A stretch of DNA of 35,788 bases. It comes from an uncultured Alphaproteobacteria bacterium (GTDB lineage Bacteria; Pseudomonadota; Alphaproteobacteria; Rhodobacterales; Rhodobacteraceae). The stretch lies in contig CACHJY010000013.1 in assembly GCA_902580265.1 (NCBI GenBank), forward strand, positions 1-35,788, given 5' to 3'. The notes under the pieces are model-generated. The model had not been told where the DNA came from. It ran no database searches and saw only the letters and a program-made list of their open reading frames with translations. Positions 15,115-23,724 of the stretch are shown piece after piece. Both the position numbers and the translations under genes were made by a program. Within the stretch, counting starts at the first letter, position 1; each line of letters begins with the position of its first letter.

Positions 15115-16413
15115 ATGTTTTTATATAATGAAGTTCAAAAAAGAGAAGCCAATCAAGAACGGGTAAGGGTTGGACTAATTGGCGCCGGCAAATTTGGATC
15201 CATGTTTTTATCTCAAGCACCGTTTACAATTGGTTTAGAAGTTATTTCAATTGTCGATATCAGCGTAGAAAATGCTAAAAAAAATTGCAGAGATGTAGGC
15301 TGGACTGAAGAACAGATAGAGTCAGTATTATTTTTTGATAATTTGAAAAAGATGATCTCTCAGACCAAAATAGATGTTTTGGTAGAAGCTACCGGAGATC
15401 CTGTAGAGGGAACAAAACATGCACTTATTGCTATAGAGCAAGGGTTGGACATTGTTATGGTCAATGTTGAGGCTGATGTGTTGAGCGGACCATATCTAGC
15501 AAAAGAAGCGGAGAAGGCTGGTATTGTTTATTCTATGGCTTATGGCGATCAACCTGCTCTTACTACGGAACTCGTTGAATGGGCACGTGCGTCTGGGTTT
15601 CACGTGGTCGCAGCAGGTAAAGGAACAAAATATCTACCTGAATATCATTATAGTACACCCGATACCGTTTGGGATTACTATGGGCTAAATAGAGAAGAAA
15701 GTTTGTCTGCTGGGATGAATAGTAGAATGTTTAATTCTTTTTTGGATGGAACAAAATCAGCTTTGGAAATGGCTGCAATAAGCAACGCTACGTTGTTAAA
15801 ACCTCCTCCCAATGGCCTACAGTTTCCTCCAGCTGGAATGGATCATCTCTCTCATGTTTTAAGACCTCAAGTTGATGGAGGTATTTTAGAGTTGTCTGGC
15901 ACAGTTGAAGTCGTATCTTCTTTAGAAAGAGACGGAAGACCAGTTTTTAAAGACCTCAGGTGGGGCGTTTATGTAGTGCTTGAAGCAGCAAATGAATATG
16001 CATCAAAATGTTTTACCCAATACGGTATGAATACAGATGATACCGGGCGATATTCCTCAATGTACAAGCCATTTCATCTTATAGGCATGGAATTGAACAC
16101 ATCAATCTTCTCCGCTGCTATTTTAAAGAAAGCTACCGGATGCACGAAAGAATTTTTTGGAGATGTAATTGCAACTGCAAAACAAAACCTAAAAAAAGGG
16201 CAGTTATTGGATGGTGAAGGAGGCTTTACTGTTTGGGGAAAACTTTACCAAGCAGATTTTGCAAAAAAAATAAATGGGTTACCGATAGGTCTCGCCAATA
16301 ATGTTAAATTGAAGAATGACGTTCAAAAAGATGCACCAGTATGTTGGTCGGATGTCGACCTTGATGTCAACTGTCCAGCGGTAAAGATAAGAGAAAAAAT
16401 AAAATTAAGCTGA
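15115..16413 (+). CDS. Homoserine dehydrogenase-like NAD(P)-binding oxidoreductase
   Basis: This 432-residue protein starts with a Rossmann motif (VGLIGAGKFGSMF, 19-31) followed by a homoserine-dehydrogenase-like N-domain: SIVDIS after the second strand, LVEATGDPVEGTKHALIAIEQGLDIVMVNVEADVL. The C-terminal half contains IIAN-type LGxG segments and FHLIGMELNTSIFSAAILKKATG, then a terminal region resembling the SAF domain (VIATAKQNLKKGQLLDGEGGFTVWG). Proteins of this form are often mis-annotated as flagellar FlgA. The substrate is unknown; a hydroxy- or keto-acid sugar oxidoreductase is possible. It heads a plus-strand set with two SDRs and an MFS transporter. Confidence 0.75.
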   Translation: MFLYNEVQKREANQERVRVGLIGAGKFGSMFLSQAPFTIGLEVISIVDISVENAKKNCRDVGWTEEQIESVLFFDNLKKMISQTKIDVLVEATGDPVEGTKHALIAIEQGLDIVMVNVEADVLSGPYLAKEAEKAGIVYSMAYGDQPALTTELVEWARASGFHVVAAGKGTKYLPEYHYSTPDTVWDYYGLNREESLSAGMNSRMFNSFLDGTKSALEMAAISNATLLKPPPNGLQFPPAGMDHLSHVLRPQVDGGILELSGTVEVVSSLERDGRPVFKDLRWGVYVVLEAANEYASKCFTQYGMNTDDTGRYSSMYKPFHLIGMELNTSIFSAAILKKATGCTKEFFGDVIATAKQNLKKGQLLDGEGGFTVWGKLYQADFAKKINGLPIGLANNVKLKNDVQKDAPVCWSDVDLDVNCPAVKIREKIKLS

Positions 16414-16481
16414 AATAAAGATTACCTAAGCGCTATTTAATAAGTATCATTAATTAAATTACAATTACTTTGGGGGCTTTT

Positions 16482-17174
16482 ATGGCAGGTTCGGTATTGA
16501 TTGTGGGTGTTGGTTTAGGCCTAAGCGCTTCATTAGCGCGACTGTTTCATTCTGAAAAGAAAACAATTTGTTTAGCATCAAGAAATACAGAAAAATTAGC
16601 AGTGCTTAAAGAGGAAACAAATGCTCATGTTTTTAACTGTGATGCTGCTGACCCAATTCATGTAGAAGAGTTGTTCAAGAAAACTGATGCGGTAATAGGA
16701 ACACCGGAAATTGTAATCTACAACCCTTCAGCTAGGGTAAGAGGATCAATTGTAGACTTGGACCCTCACGAAACTAAAAAAGCTATTGAAATAACGTGCT
16801 TCGGAGGCTTTTTAGTTGCGCAGCAAGCTGCAAAAAGAATGGTAAAAAAAGGAGAAGGAAACATCTTCTTGACAAGTGCGTCAGCGGCAGTTAAGGGCTT
16901 TCCCCTTTCTTCCGTGTTTGCAATGGGAAAGTTTGGATTAAGAGGCCTAGCACAATCGTTAGCAAGAGAACTACATCCACAAAACATACACATAGGTCAT
17001 TTCGTTATTGATGGCGGCATAAGTGCATCCCATCACGAAGAGAGACAAGAAGACGGCTCATACAAACTTTTAGATCCTGACGAAATCGCAAAGAGCTATT
17101 TGCATTTTTATCAACAACATAAAAGCTCCTGGTCTTGGGAAATAGAGTTGCGTCCCTGGGTTGAAAAATTTTAG
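16482..17174 (+). CDS. SDR-family oxidoreductase lacking the catalytic tyrosine
   Basis: This is a short-chain dehydrogenase/reductase of 230 residues. It has the dinucleotide motif IVGVGLGLSASLA (7-19) and ASRNTEKL after the second strand. The usual NNAG is NPSA (81-84), and the Ser in FLTSASA (129-135) is present. The YxxxK pair reads FAMGK (146-150), so Phe takes the place of the general-base Tyr. The same replacement is common in one SDR subfamily, so the protein may use another chemistry or act as a binding partner. I chose ATG 16482 because GGGGG precedes it by about five bases, whereas the longer frame begins at TTG 16470. It precedes the second SDR by 22 bases. Confidence 0.82.
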   Translation: MAGSVLIVGVGLGLSASLARLFHSEKKTICLASRNTEKLAVLKEETNAHVFNCDAADPIHVEELFKKTDAVIGTPEIVIYNPSARVRGSIVDLDPHETKKAIEITCFGGFLVAQQAAKRMVKKGEGNIFLTSASAAVKGFPLSSVFAMGKFGLRGLAQSLARELHPQNIHIGHFVIDGGISASHHEERQEDGSYKLLDPDEIAKSYLHFYQQHKSSWSWEIELRPWVEKF

Positions 17175-17196
17175 TTGAAAGTAAAAAATAAAAGAA

Positions 17197-17982
17197 GTGT
17201 CAGAGAATTTAAAAAAGAAAATATGCCTAATTACTGGGGCTCGTACGGGGATTGGTTTATCAATTGGTCTCACGCTAGCCAAAAATGGTTATAGAGTTAT
17301 ATTCTCGGGTAGAAGCGTAAATGACTGTAAAGATACGGTGGATAAGCTTATGGCAAAAGGACTTGTAGCGGTTGAAGCTCCAATAGACTTATCAAACCTT
17401 TCTTCTTTAAAACAACAAACAGAGATGGCCTTATCGATTTGGGAAACTATTGATATTTTAATCAATAACGGTGCGGTAATTGAACCTATTACTTCGTTAG
17501 AAAAAATAGAGCTGCAAGACTTTGAGAAAGCCGTTAGGGTGAATTATTTAGCTCCGTCCTTATTAATATCATATTGCTGGAACCACCTTATGAAAAATAA
17601 AGGAAAAGTAATAAATGTGCTATCGGGGGCATCGATAAACGCTATAGAGGGTTGGACAGCCTATTGCTCAACAAAAGCGGCACTTCATATGATTAATCAG
17701 CAAACACATCTTGAAGGTAATCAGCATGGGATCTCATCAATTGGAATAAGACCTGGACTGGTAGATACTGAAATGCAAAGCAGAATAAGAGCAAGTGGAA
17801 TAAATCACGTTTCAAAAATTAAAAAAGAAGACCTAATGAATTCTGAAAAAACAGGCTTATTTGCTTTATGGTGCGTCTCTCCAGAAGCCAATCAATTTTC
17901 AGGAGAAATGATATCTGAGAATGACCCTAAAGTTAAAGCTAAATACCAAGCTTGGATAAAAAACCAAAAACTAGAGTTGTAA
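17197..17982 (+). CDS. Classical SDR-family oxidoreductase
   Basis: This is a complete SDR of 261 residues: TGARTGIG (13-20), NNGA (90-93), catalytic Ser143 in VLSGAS, Tyr156 and Lys160 in AYCSTK, and IRPGLVDTEMQ as the substrate-loop start. It is expected to oxidise or reduce a hydroxyl/keto substrate with NAD(P). The start is a GTG with AAAGAA just upstream. It follows the Tyr-less SDR by 22 bases and is followed, 108 bases later, by an MFS transporter. The two SDRs, the homoserine-dehydrogenase-like enzyme and the transporter look like one uptake-and-oxidation pathway for an unidentified compound. Confidence 0.85.
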   Translation: MSENLKKKICLITGARTGIGLSIGLTLAKNGYRVIFSGRSVNDCKDTVDKLMAKGLVAVEAPIDLSNLSSLKQQTEMALSIWETIDILINNGAVIEPITSLEKIELQDFEKAVRVNYLAPSLLISYCWNHLMKNKGKVINVLSGASINAIEGWTAYCSTKAALHMINQQTHLEGNQHGISSIGIRPGLVDTEMQSRIRASGINHVSKIKKEDLMNSEKTGLFALWCVSPEANQFSGEMISENDPKVKAKYQAWIKNQKLEL

Positions 17983-18090
17983 CATCCATATTAAGTCTCT
18001 AACATCTAAAGCATTAAGCTCTTAGATCTAATTAAAGCTGCAATAGGGCCATATTAAACTTTCTAGATAAATTTTTAAAAAGGATCAAAA

Positions 18091-19305
18091 TTGAATACTG
18101 GAAATAATGTTGACCGAGATCCTATATATGGCTGGGTAATGGTTATTTCTGTATTCACGCTGACAGCTCTTTCATTTGGCACTATGGGCTCAATATCAGT
18201 ATTTTTAAAACCATTATCGAATGAATTTGGGTGGACACGCGCTAATACTGCATTTGGCTATACCGTTGCGTCTTTAGGGTCTGCTTTTTTTGGAATAATT
18301 TGGGGTTATATCGCCGATAAATATGGAACGAGACTTTTTGGCTTTTTTGCCACCTTCTTTATGGTCTCTTGCTTATTTTTACTGGGTAAGCAGAATAGTA
18401 TCCTCCATTTTTATGCATTATATTTTTGTTTCGGCGCTTTTGGGAATGCGGTTGTTGGTTCTCCTCTTTATGCCAACGTTGGCTTTTGGTTCAAGAAAAA
18501 TCCTGGCTTAGCAATTGGAATAACTGCAGCAGGTGGCGCAGCTGGCCAAGGGTTAATTCCCTTATTATCAACATACCTGATCAAGGCTCACGGGTGGCAG
18601 GATGCGTATATGTATCTGTCTTTCATATATCTTTTAATAATGGCACCTTTTTCTTTTCTTATCAAAGAGTCGCCATGGCGCAAGAGAGCACGTATCGCTA
18701 TAAAAGATGAATTCAGAGATTTTCCACTTAGTGAAAAAGAAGTTATTACCTGGATTTCGTGTGCTGTGATTTTCTGCTGTATATGCATGTCGGTACCTAT
18801 TGTTCATTTAATACCCTTACTCACGGACGCTTCATTCTCTGAGGACTTTGCCGCAAGCGTTTTCCTTGTTCTAATGGTCTTTGGAATAGTTGGAAGGATT
18901 ATTAGTGGAAAACTTGGAGATATTATTGGTGCTCTTCCCACATATATTCTAATGTCTATTGGCCAAACAATTACAGTTCTTGGTTTCCCATACATAGATT
19001 TTAAAGTTGGTTTATTTATTCTTGCAGCGGCTTTTGGTTTTACATATTCCGGTGTAATGTCAGCAATTTTAGTCTGTGCTAGAATGATGGTGTCAGCAAA
19101 GTTAGCTGGTAGAGCAATGGCGTTAGGCTCCTTTTTTGGATGGGTAGGCATGGGCTTAGGCGGGTATTTTGGAGGATTACTTTTTGACATAAAAGGTGAT
19201 TACACTTGGTCATTTCAGTTTGCTTCGCTAATGGGGTCTGTTAATCTTTTAATTCTCTGGCAATTTCACCTAAGAATAAAGACACAGAAAGAAGTGATCG
19301 TTTAA
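18091..19305 (+). CDS. MFS transporter (monocarboxylate/oxalate-formate antiporter-like)
   Basis: This is a 404-residue protein with about twelve hydrophobic segments. GYIADKYGTRLFG (loop 2-3) is the MFS signature, repeated in the second half as GRIISGKLGDIIGALPTY. The first helix ends in SISVFLKPLSNEFGWTRANTAFGYT, which is typical of the monocarboxylate/oxalate-formate family, so an organic acid substrate is the best guess. The start is TTG 18091 with AAAGGATC five bases before. It is last in the plus-strand set after the two SDRs, and ends two bases before the convergent M24 peptidase stop, so there is no room for a terminator between them. Confidence 0.85.
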   Translation: MNTGNNVDRDPIYGWVMVISVFTLTALSFGTMGSISVFLKPLSNEFGWTRANTAFGYTVASLGSAFFGIIWGYIADKYGTRLFGFFATFFMVSCLFLLGKQNSILHFYALYFCFGAFGNAVVGSPLYANVGFWFKKNPGLAIGITAAGGAAGQGLIPLLSTYLIKAHGWQDAYMYLSFIYLLIMAPFSFLIKESPWRKRARIAIKDEFRDFPLSEKEVITWISCAVIFCCICMSVPIVHLIPLLTDASFSEDFAASVFLVLMVFGIVGRIISGKLGDIIGALPTYILMSIGQTITVLGFPYIDFKVGLFILAAAFGFTYSGVMSAILVCARMMVSAKLAGRAMALGSFFGWVGMGLGGYFGGLLFDIKGDYTWSFQFASLMGSVNLLILWQFHLRIKTQKEVIV

Positions 19306-19307
19306 AA

Positions 19308-20480
19308 CTAGCTTATTAATGGCAACTCTTTTGGTGCTCTTTTAGTTAATAAAATTGGTCCATCCTTTGAAACAAAAACATTTTCTTCATGAACTATAAT
19401 TTTTCCAGGTTTATACTCTATCGACGGCTCGATAGTGAGAACCATATTTCCCCGAATAACAGAATTGTCAAAAGAAGAGATTGATGGTGGCTCGGTCAGT
19501 TGCAGCCCGACCCCATGACCATATCTACCTTCACCTTTAACCACGAATCCAAAGTCTTCAATTTTTTTGTTTATTTTTTTCCATATATCTTTTGTCTTTG
19601 CACCTGGCACTAAATTTTTAATCCCTTCCTCTGTTGCATGCCATAAAATTTCATTTGTTCTTTTGAGTTCGTCAGATGCTGTTCCAATTGCAAAGTTTCT
19701 GTCAAAGTCACAAAAATAACCATCGAACGTTGTACCCGTATCTATAAAAAGGAAGTCTCCGGAGAAAATTAATCTATCTGTTGGATTACCTATAATCTGT
19801 GAGACACCTCCTACGCCTGATACTACTGGCATATAGGGTATATTATCCGCTCCTTTCTTTAGAATTTCTCTTTTAAGCTTATTTGCTACATCACGCTCAC
19901 TATCATCAGCGGATATGATCGAAGGCAGACTTTCAAAAACCTCACTGACAATCTGCGCCACTTTTTCTATTTTTTTTATCTCATTAAGGGTCTTTATTGT
20001 TCGAAGTGACCAAATTAGAGAGGCTCCATCAACAATATCAAACTTAAAGTTATCCTGGAGAATGCCAAAATCTAATACCGGCATTCTGATACTCATTTCT
20101 TTTCCTAATTCTGCACCAATAGCTCCGAAACGACTTGGAAGAGACTCTAAGAGAGATTTTAAGGGAAAGATGTCATCTCCTTTAAAATTAGGAGATGGCC
20201 ATGTATGAATGTGTTTTACAAATGTTTTTTTGAAGAGCTTTTCACCTATTTCAGGTATTACAGCTATGGGACTTCCGGAAAGTGGTACGACTAAAAACCA
20301 GGGTCTGGTAGGACTCTCCCAGAAGTTAGTATCAATACCAGTAAAATACCTCAGGTTTGATGGGATGGTAATCAATAGAGCGTCGAGTTTATTTTCATAT
20401 AAAAGTTCTTGAGCTCTTTGAAGACGAATTTCAAATTCCTCATTTGAAAAACCATACTCTAGTGTTTTGGCGTTTCTCAT
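19308..20480 (-). CDS. M24-family metallopeptidase (Xaa-Pro aminopeptidase/creatinase fold)
   Basis: This protein has an N-terminal creatinase domain (ITIPSNLRYFTGIDT and following) and a C-terminal pita-bread catalytic domain. Metal ligands are visible in the right spacing: Asp247 (FIDTG), Asp258 (CDFDR), His322 (GHGVGLQL), Glu351 (LTIEPS) and Glu365/366 (VHEEN). The length is 390 residues. The fold is used by Xaa-Pro dipeptidases, creatinase and the DMSP lyase DddP, so the substrate is open. It is the last gene of a minus-strand cluster behind an amino acid oxidase and a membrane cyclase, with a 54-base gap to the oxidase. Confidence 0.85.
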   Translation of the reverse strand: MRNAKTLEYGFSNEEFEIRLQRAQELLYENKLDALLITIPSNLRYFTGIDTNFWESPTRPWFLVVPLSGSPIAVIPEIGEKLFKKTFVKHIHTWPSPNFKGDDIFPLKSLLESLPSRFGAIGAELGKEMSIRMPVLDFGILQDNFKFDIVDGASLIWSLRTIKTLNEIKKIEKVAQIVSEVFESLPSIISADDSERDVANKLKREILKKGADNIPYMPVVSGVGGVSQIIGNPTDRLIFSGDFLFIDTGTTFDGYFCDFDRNFAIGTASDELKRTNEILWHATEEGIKNLVPGAKTKDIWKKINKKIEDFGFVVKGEGRYGHGVGLQLTEPPSISSFDNSVIRGNMVLTIEPSIEYKPGKIIVHEENVFVSKDGPILLTKRAPKELPLIS

Positions 20481-20534
20481 TCCCTAAGTTTAGATAAAAA
20501 ATCACTTAATTGTCGATTAACTTTTACTTCTCAA

Positions 20535-21833
20535 TCACGCGACGTCAAAATAATCTTTCATCTGCAAATATTTATACTTGATCTCAGCGATATAGGGACC
20601 AATTAATCCACCATTCCATTTTCTGCTAAATTTATTGAAAACTTGATGGTTGTTACCTTTTCCAAGCATAAAATCAGCAAGAACCATAGCAGCACCTGGC
20701 GCTGTATTCATTCCATGGCCACCAAATCCCATAATTGTGAACACATTCTTATCTTCATGTCCAATCCTTGTTGCTCCAACATAAGGCATATAATGACTTG
20801 CATAGGCCATATTGCCAGACCAGACATAATCTATTTCTATCTTTTTCAACTCAGGGAAAAAATAGCTTATTTCTTTTGAAATTGCCTTTTTTAAACTTGA
20901 GCGACTATAATTTCCAACCGCTGATATCCCTCTTCCCCATGAAAGTCTATTCCCAGGCAAAACACGATAGTAATTTCCAGCCCTACGGTTATCATTGAAC
21001 CCCAACGGTTTTTTTATTACAGACTGTAGTTCATCTCCCATTGGCTTTGTAACGCCAATAAACGTTTTTATAGGTAACCAATAGTTTTTTAAATCGTTAA
21101 TCTCTTTTCCACCATACCCACCTGTAGCAAATACTATCTTTTCAGATTGAATATTGAGCATCTTATTATTGTTAGAAATACTAGCATCTATCTTTCCACT
21201 ATTTCTTTGGTATTTAACAAACTTACAATTTTCGAAAATAGATGCCCCCAAGTTAATACAATCCTGGGCAAGCGCCTTCATGAAATTCAAAGGATGAAAT
21301 TGAAAGGAATCTTTTTTTAGAACACCACATGTGTATTTATCAGAATGAACATACTTATTAAGCTTTTCTTTATTAATAAACTCCTCACTTTGAGAAAATA
21401 ACTGATTTTGAGCAAAAACATCTCTCTTCACCTTTTCAACATTATTTGATAAGAAACATTTTAGAACGCCCAGTTGAAGATTTGTGTGCTCGTAACCTTT
21501 GGACATACACTTTTTTTTCATCCATTGCACGCCAGATGCTGCGATCTTTTCTAATGCAATCACCTCGTCTTCAGACAGATATTCTAATAAAACGTCGTAA
21601 TCTTGTGCCCATCCGGAGAGACAAAAACCACCATTGCGTCCGGATGCACCACTCCCAATCTGTTTTTCTTCAATTAAGACAGCATCGACATTATTTTTTT
21701 TAAAATTGTATAGGAGACTAAGACCTGCAAGACCTCCCCCTACTATCAAAACATCACATTTCAGGTCTTTTACTAAATCATGCTTTCCTTTAAATTCACT
21801 ATATACCGTATCACTATACCACGTGTTATTCAT
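20535..21833 (-). CDS. FAD-dependent amine/amino acid oxidase (gamma-glutamylputrescine oxidase-like, DAO family)
   Basis: This is a 432-residue DAO-family flavoprotein. The N-terminal Rossmann motif is VLIVGGGLAGLSLLYNF, followed by VLIEEKQIGSGASGRNGGFCLSGW, which is highly typical of gamma-glutamylputrescine oxidoreductase/OrdL-type enzymes. The C-terminal FAD site is IMGFGGHGMNTAPGAAMVLADF, and IVFATGGYGG is the central FAD contact. It should oxidise an amine or N-substituted amino acid. ATG 21833 is preferred; a longer frame to TTG 21845 adds four residues. It sits between the cyclase (29 bases upstream) and the M24 peptidase (54 bases downstream). Confidence 0.88.
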   Translation of the reverse strand: MNNTWYSDTVYSEFKGKHDLVKDLKCDVLIVGGGLAGLSLLYNFKKNNVDAVLIEEKQIGSGASGRNGGFCLSGWAQDYDVLLEYLSEDEVIALEKIAASGVQWMKKKCMSKGYEHTNLQLGVLKCFLSNNVEKVKRDVFAQNQLFSQSEEFINKEKLNKYVHSDKYTCGVLKKDSFQFHPLNFMKALAQDCINLGASIFENCKFVKYQRNSGKIDASISNNNKMLNIQSEKIVFATGGYGGKEINDLKNYWLPIKTFIGVTKPMGDELQSVIKKPLGFNDNRRAGNYYRVLPGNRLSWGRGISAVGNYSRSSLKKAISKEISYFFPELKKIEIDYVWSGNMAYASHYMPYVGATRIGHEDKNVFTIMGFGGHGMNTAPGAAMVLADFMLGKGNNHQVFNKFSRKWNGGLIGPYIAEIKYKYLQMKDYFDVA

Positions 21834-21862
21834 ATTGAAAATCAAATACTTGTTTCTATAAT

Positions 21863-23596
21863 CTAAACCGAAATATCAGCAGCATTCTCAAAAGTAAATA
21901 CCTCTAGCGCTTCTTTTCTGCCTCTAATATCAACTAACTTTGGTTTAAGTTTATTCGTATCAACCTTAGCTTTATCGGCGACGTACTTTGATACAACTAG
22001 CTCGCACCGGTAAGTCTTAGATAGCTCCTCTAACCTGGCAGCGATATTGACATTATCCCCAACAGCTGTCTCTGTAACAGTTTTGCCATAACCCATCATA
22101 CCGACAATCATGCTTCCAGCATGAATGCCCATACCAAACCTCATATCTTCAGAAAAATCAGTTTTCAATTCTGAGTTAAGTGTTTTCATACTTTTGGAAA
22201 TTTCATTAGCCGATATCAAGGCATTTCTTGAATTGAAATCAGTCTTTGAGTTTGCATCAAAAATAGCCATTATCCCATCTCCAATAAACTTATCCAGTCG
22301 ACCACCATTTTTCTCTATTATCTCGCCACAGACCGCATAATATTTGTTTAGAATATATACAACATCATAGGGTAATTTTTTCTCGGAAAGCTTTGTAAAA
22401 TCCCTCAAGTCAACAAAAAGTATTACTGTTTCTTGTTCTTTACCGGTAAGCGCACGTGCACTCCTAACAGTTTCCAATGTATTTTCAGGATTTAATAATG
22501 GCTGAACTGATATATTGTTAGTAGGTTTTAATTGACAAGCTAACCTAACATTGTCTTCAAGCCCTACACGCTCAATTGCTTTGATTTCATGATTACTAGG
22601 CGCAGTTAATTCCCCACTAAAATCTGTGACCTTTATTCGGCAAGTAGTACATCTTCCTCTGCCTCCACATATAGCTTGATGTCGAATTTTTCCTTTACGA
22701 CTAGCCTCTAAAATAGAAGTGCCCTTAGGAATTGACACAGTTTCTCCTCCTGGATAGCTAACAATGATCCTTCCAAAAAAACGGGCTCTAACTACATTAA
22801 ATATGCACACTAAAATGACAAAAAGCACAAAAAGAGGATAGTATTTCATAACTAGAGGTTCCACTTGCATGATAGTTGGGAAAGCTTCTTGGGGAATATA
22901 CTTGTAAATTATCGAACCAAGATAGTTTGGAAATGGCATACCCAATTTAATTGATTGGATTTGAGCAATAAAACTCATATTTCTTAAACCTGACAGAAAC
23001 CCTAAAACTGCTGCAATTGGCACAAACCAATAAATAAAACGAAAAAGCGCTGGATAACGCAAATAAAATGTAAAACGGTTATGGTGTGCAGCTTGTTGTT
23101 TTAAATAGGAATCTAAACCAATAACACCATGACCCCATATGAAGATTGTCATCAAAGAGAAAAATATTGCTCCCATTATTAAGTCACTTGGTTTTTCGGT
23201 ATTCATTGCAGCAAAAAATAGCGAGTATGTTTCCTCTCCACCAAAAATTTTTGTTATGATAAAACTTATAGCAATGTGCTGGGCTAAAAATAGCAATGCT
23301 AAAACAGGAAAAACAATTTGTATCCAATCCTTGCCTTTCATCTTAAATGACTTTCTATTTAAGATGGACGCAAAACCTAGTATGAGGTGTGCAAAAAGAG
23401 AACCATAAAGCAGAAAAAGTCCTATGGGATTTTGCCATATAGGTCGAAAATAATTTATCCTTATGGCATCAGCAGCATCAATCGAAAAAAGATTAACTGA
23501 GTGATTTAATAAATGCATGATTACATAGGCGAAAAGTATAATTCCACTAAAAATTCGAACCTTTCTAACTATCGTACTGAAATCCTCTTTGATCAC
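21863..23596 (-). CDS. Membrane adenylate cyclase with diheme-type anchor and 2Fe-2S ferredoxin domain
   Basis: This is a three-part protein of 577 residues. First, about six hydrophobic segments (15-37, 58-79, 92-117, 138-160, 184-205, 250-270) hold well-placed His residues (28, 32, 70, 107, 156), resembling the succinate-dehydrogenase-like diheme anchor of the Sinorhizobium CyaC type. Second is a ferredoxin domain (about 277-366) with CGGRGRCTTC (Cys310, 316, 319) and Cys354 as the fourth ligand. Third is a class III cyclase domain with Asp396 (VDLRDFT), Lys436/Asp440 (DKFIGDGIM) and AVGDNVNIAARLEE, all catalytic residues present. It should make cAMP in response to membrane redox state. The start is GTG with GGGAGT upstream. 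It is divergent from the CoA-transferase operon. Confidence 0.85.
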   Translation of the reverse strand: MIKEDFSTIVRKVRIFSGIILFAYVIMHLLNHSVNLFSIDAADAIRINYFRPIWQNPIGLFLLYGSLFAHLILGFASILNRKSFKMKGKDWIQIVFPVLALLFLAQHIAISFIITKIFGGEETYSLFFAAMNTEKPSDLIMGAIFFSLMTIFIWGHGVIGLDSYLKQQAAHHNRFTFYLRYPALFRFIYWFVPIAAVLGFLSGLRNMSFIAQIQSIKLGMPFPNYLGSIIYKYIPQEAFPTIMQVEPLVMKYYPLFVLFVILVCIFNVVRARFFGRIIVSYPGGETVSIPKGTSILEASRKGKIRHQAICGGRGRCTTCRIKVTDFSGELTAPSNHEIKAIERVGLEDNVRLACQLKPTNNISVQPLLNPENTLETVRSARALTGKEQETVILFVDLRDFTKLSEKKLPYDVVYILNKYYAVCGEIIEKNGGRLDKFIGDGIMAIFDANSKTDFNSRNALISANEISKSMKTLNSELKTDFSEDMRFGMGIHAGSMIVGMMGYGKTVTETAVGDNVNIAARLEELSKTYRCELVVSKYVADKAKVDTNKLKPKLVDIRGRKEALEVFTFENAADISV

Positions 23597-23653
23597 TTTT
23601 TTACTCCCTTAAAGTTCATAAAACGCACTAAAATATTATTTTATTTCCCAAAA

Positions 23654-23685
23654 AATGACAAAAGTTTTGTTAGCTAGTTGTCATT
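23654..23685. promoter_or_regulatory. Perfect inverted repeat, candidate operator
   Basis: AATGACAA (23654-23661) and TTGTCATT (23678-23685) are perfect 8-base inverted arms separated by 16 bases, a centre-to-centre distance of 24. They overlap the -35 and spacer of the promoter of the CoA-transferase operon. A regulator bound here would touch the polymerase site, as expected for a repressor such as a GntR, Lrp or LysR-type protein. The regulator is not in the window. Confidence 0.45.
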
Positions 23686-23695
23686 AAGCTATATT
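23667..23695 (+). promoter_or_regulatory. Sigma70-type promoter of the lysine-degradation operon
   Basis: TTGTTA (23667-23672, 4 of 6 to TTGACA) and TATATT (23690-23695, 5 of 6 to TATAAT) are exactly 17 bases apart, and the start of the CoA-transferase (TTG 23725) is 30 bases after the -10, giving a short leader. It lies in a 128-base divergent gap. Confidence 0.5.
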
Positions 23696-23724
23696 CTACA
23701 CGCAAACCTGAGTGGAGTATAGCC

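Noticed and set aside
17983..18090. Hairpin (TCTAAAGC / GCTCTTAGA) before the MFS gene as terminator
   Set aside because: Stem needs a bulge and no T-run follows.
19308..20480. M24 gene as the DMSP lyase DddP
   Set aside because: It has the generic Xaa-Pro aminopeptidase ligand set and is shorter than DddP as I know it; nothing in the sequence or neighbours specifically supports DMSP.
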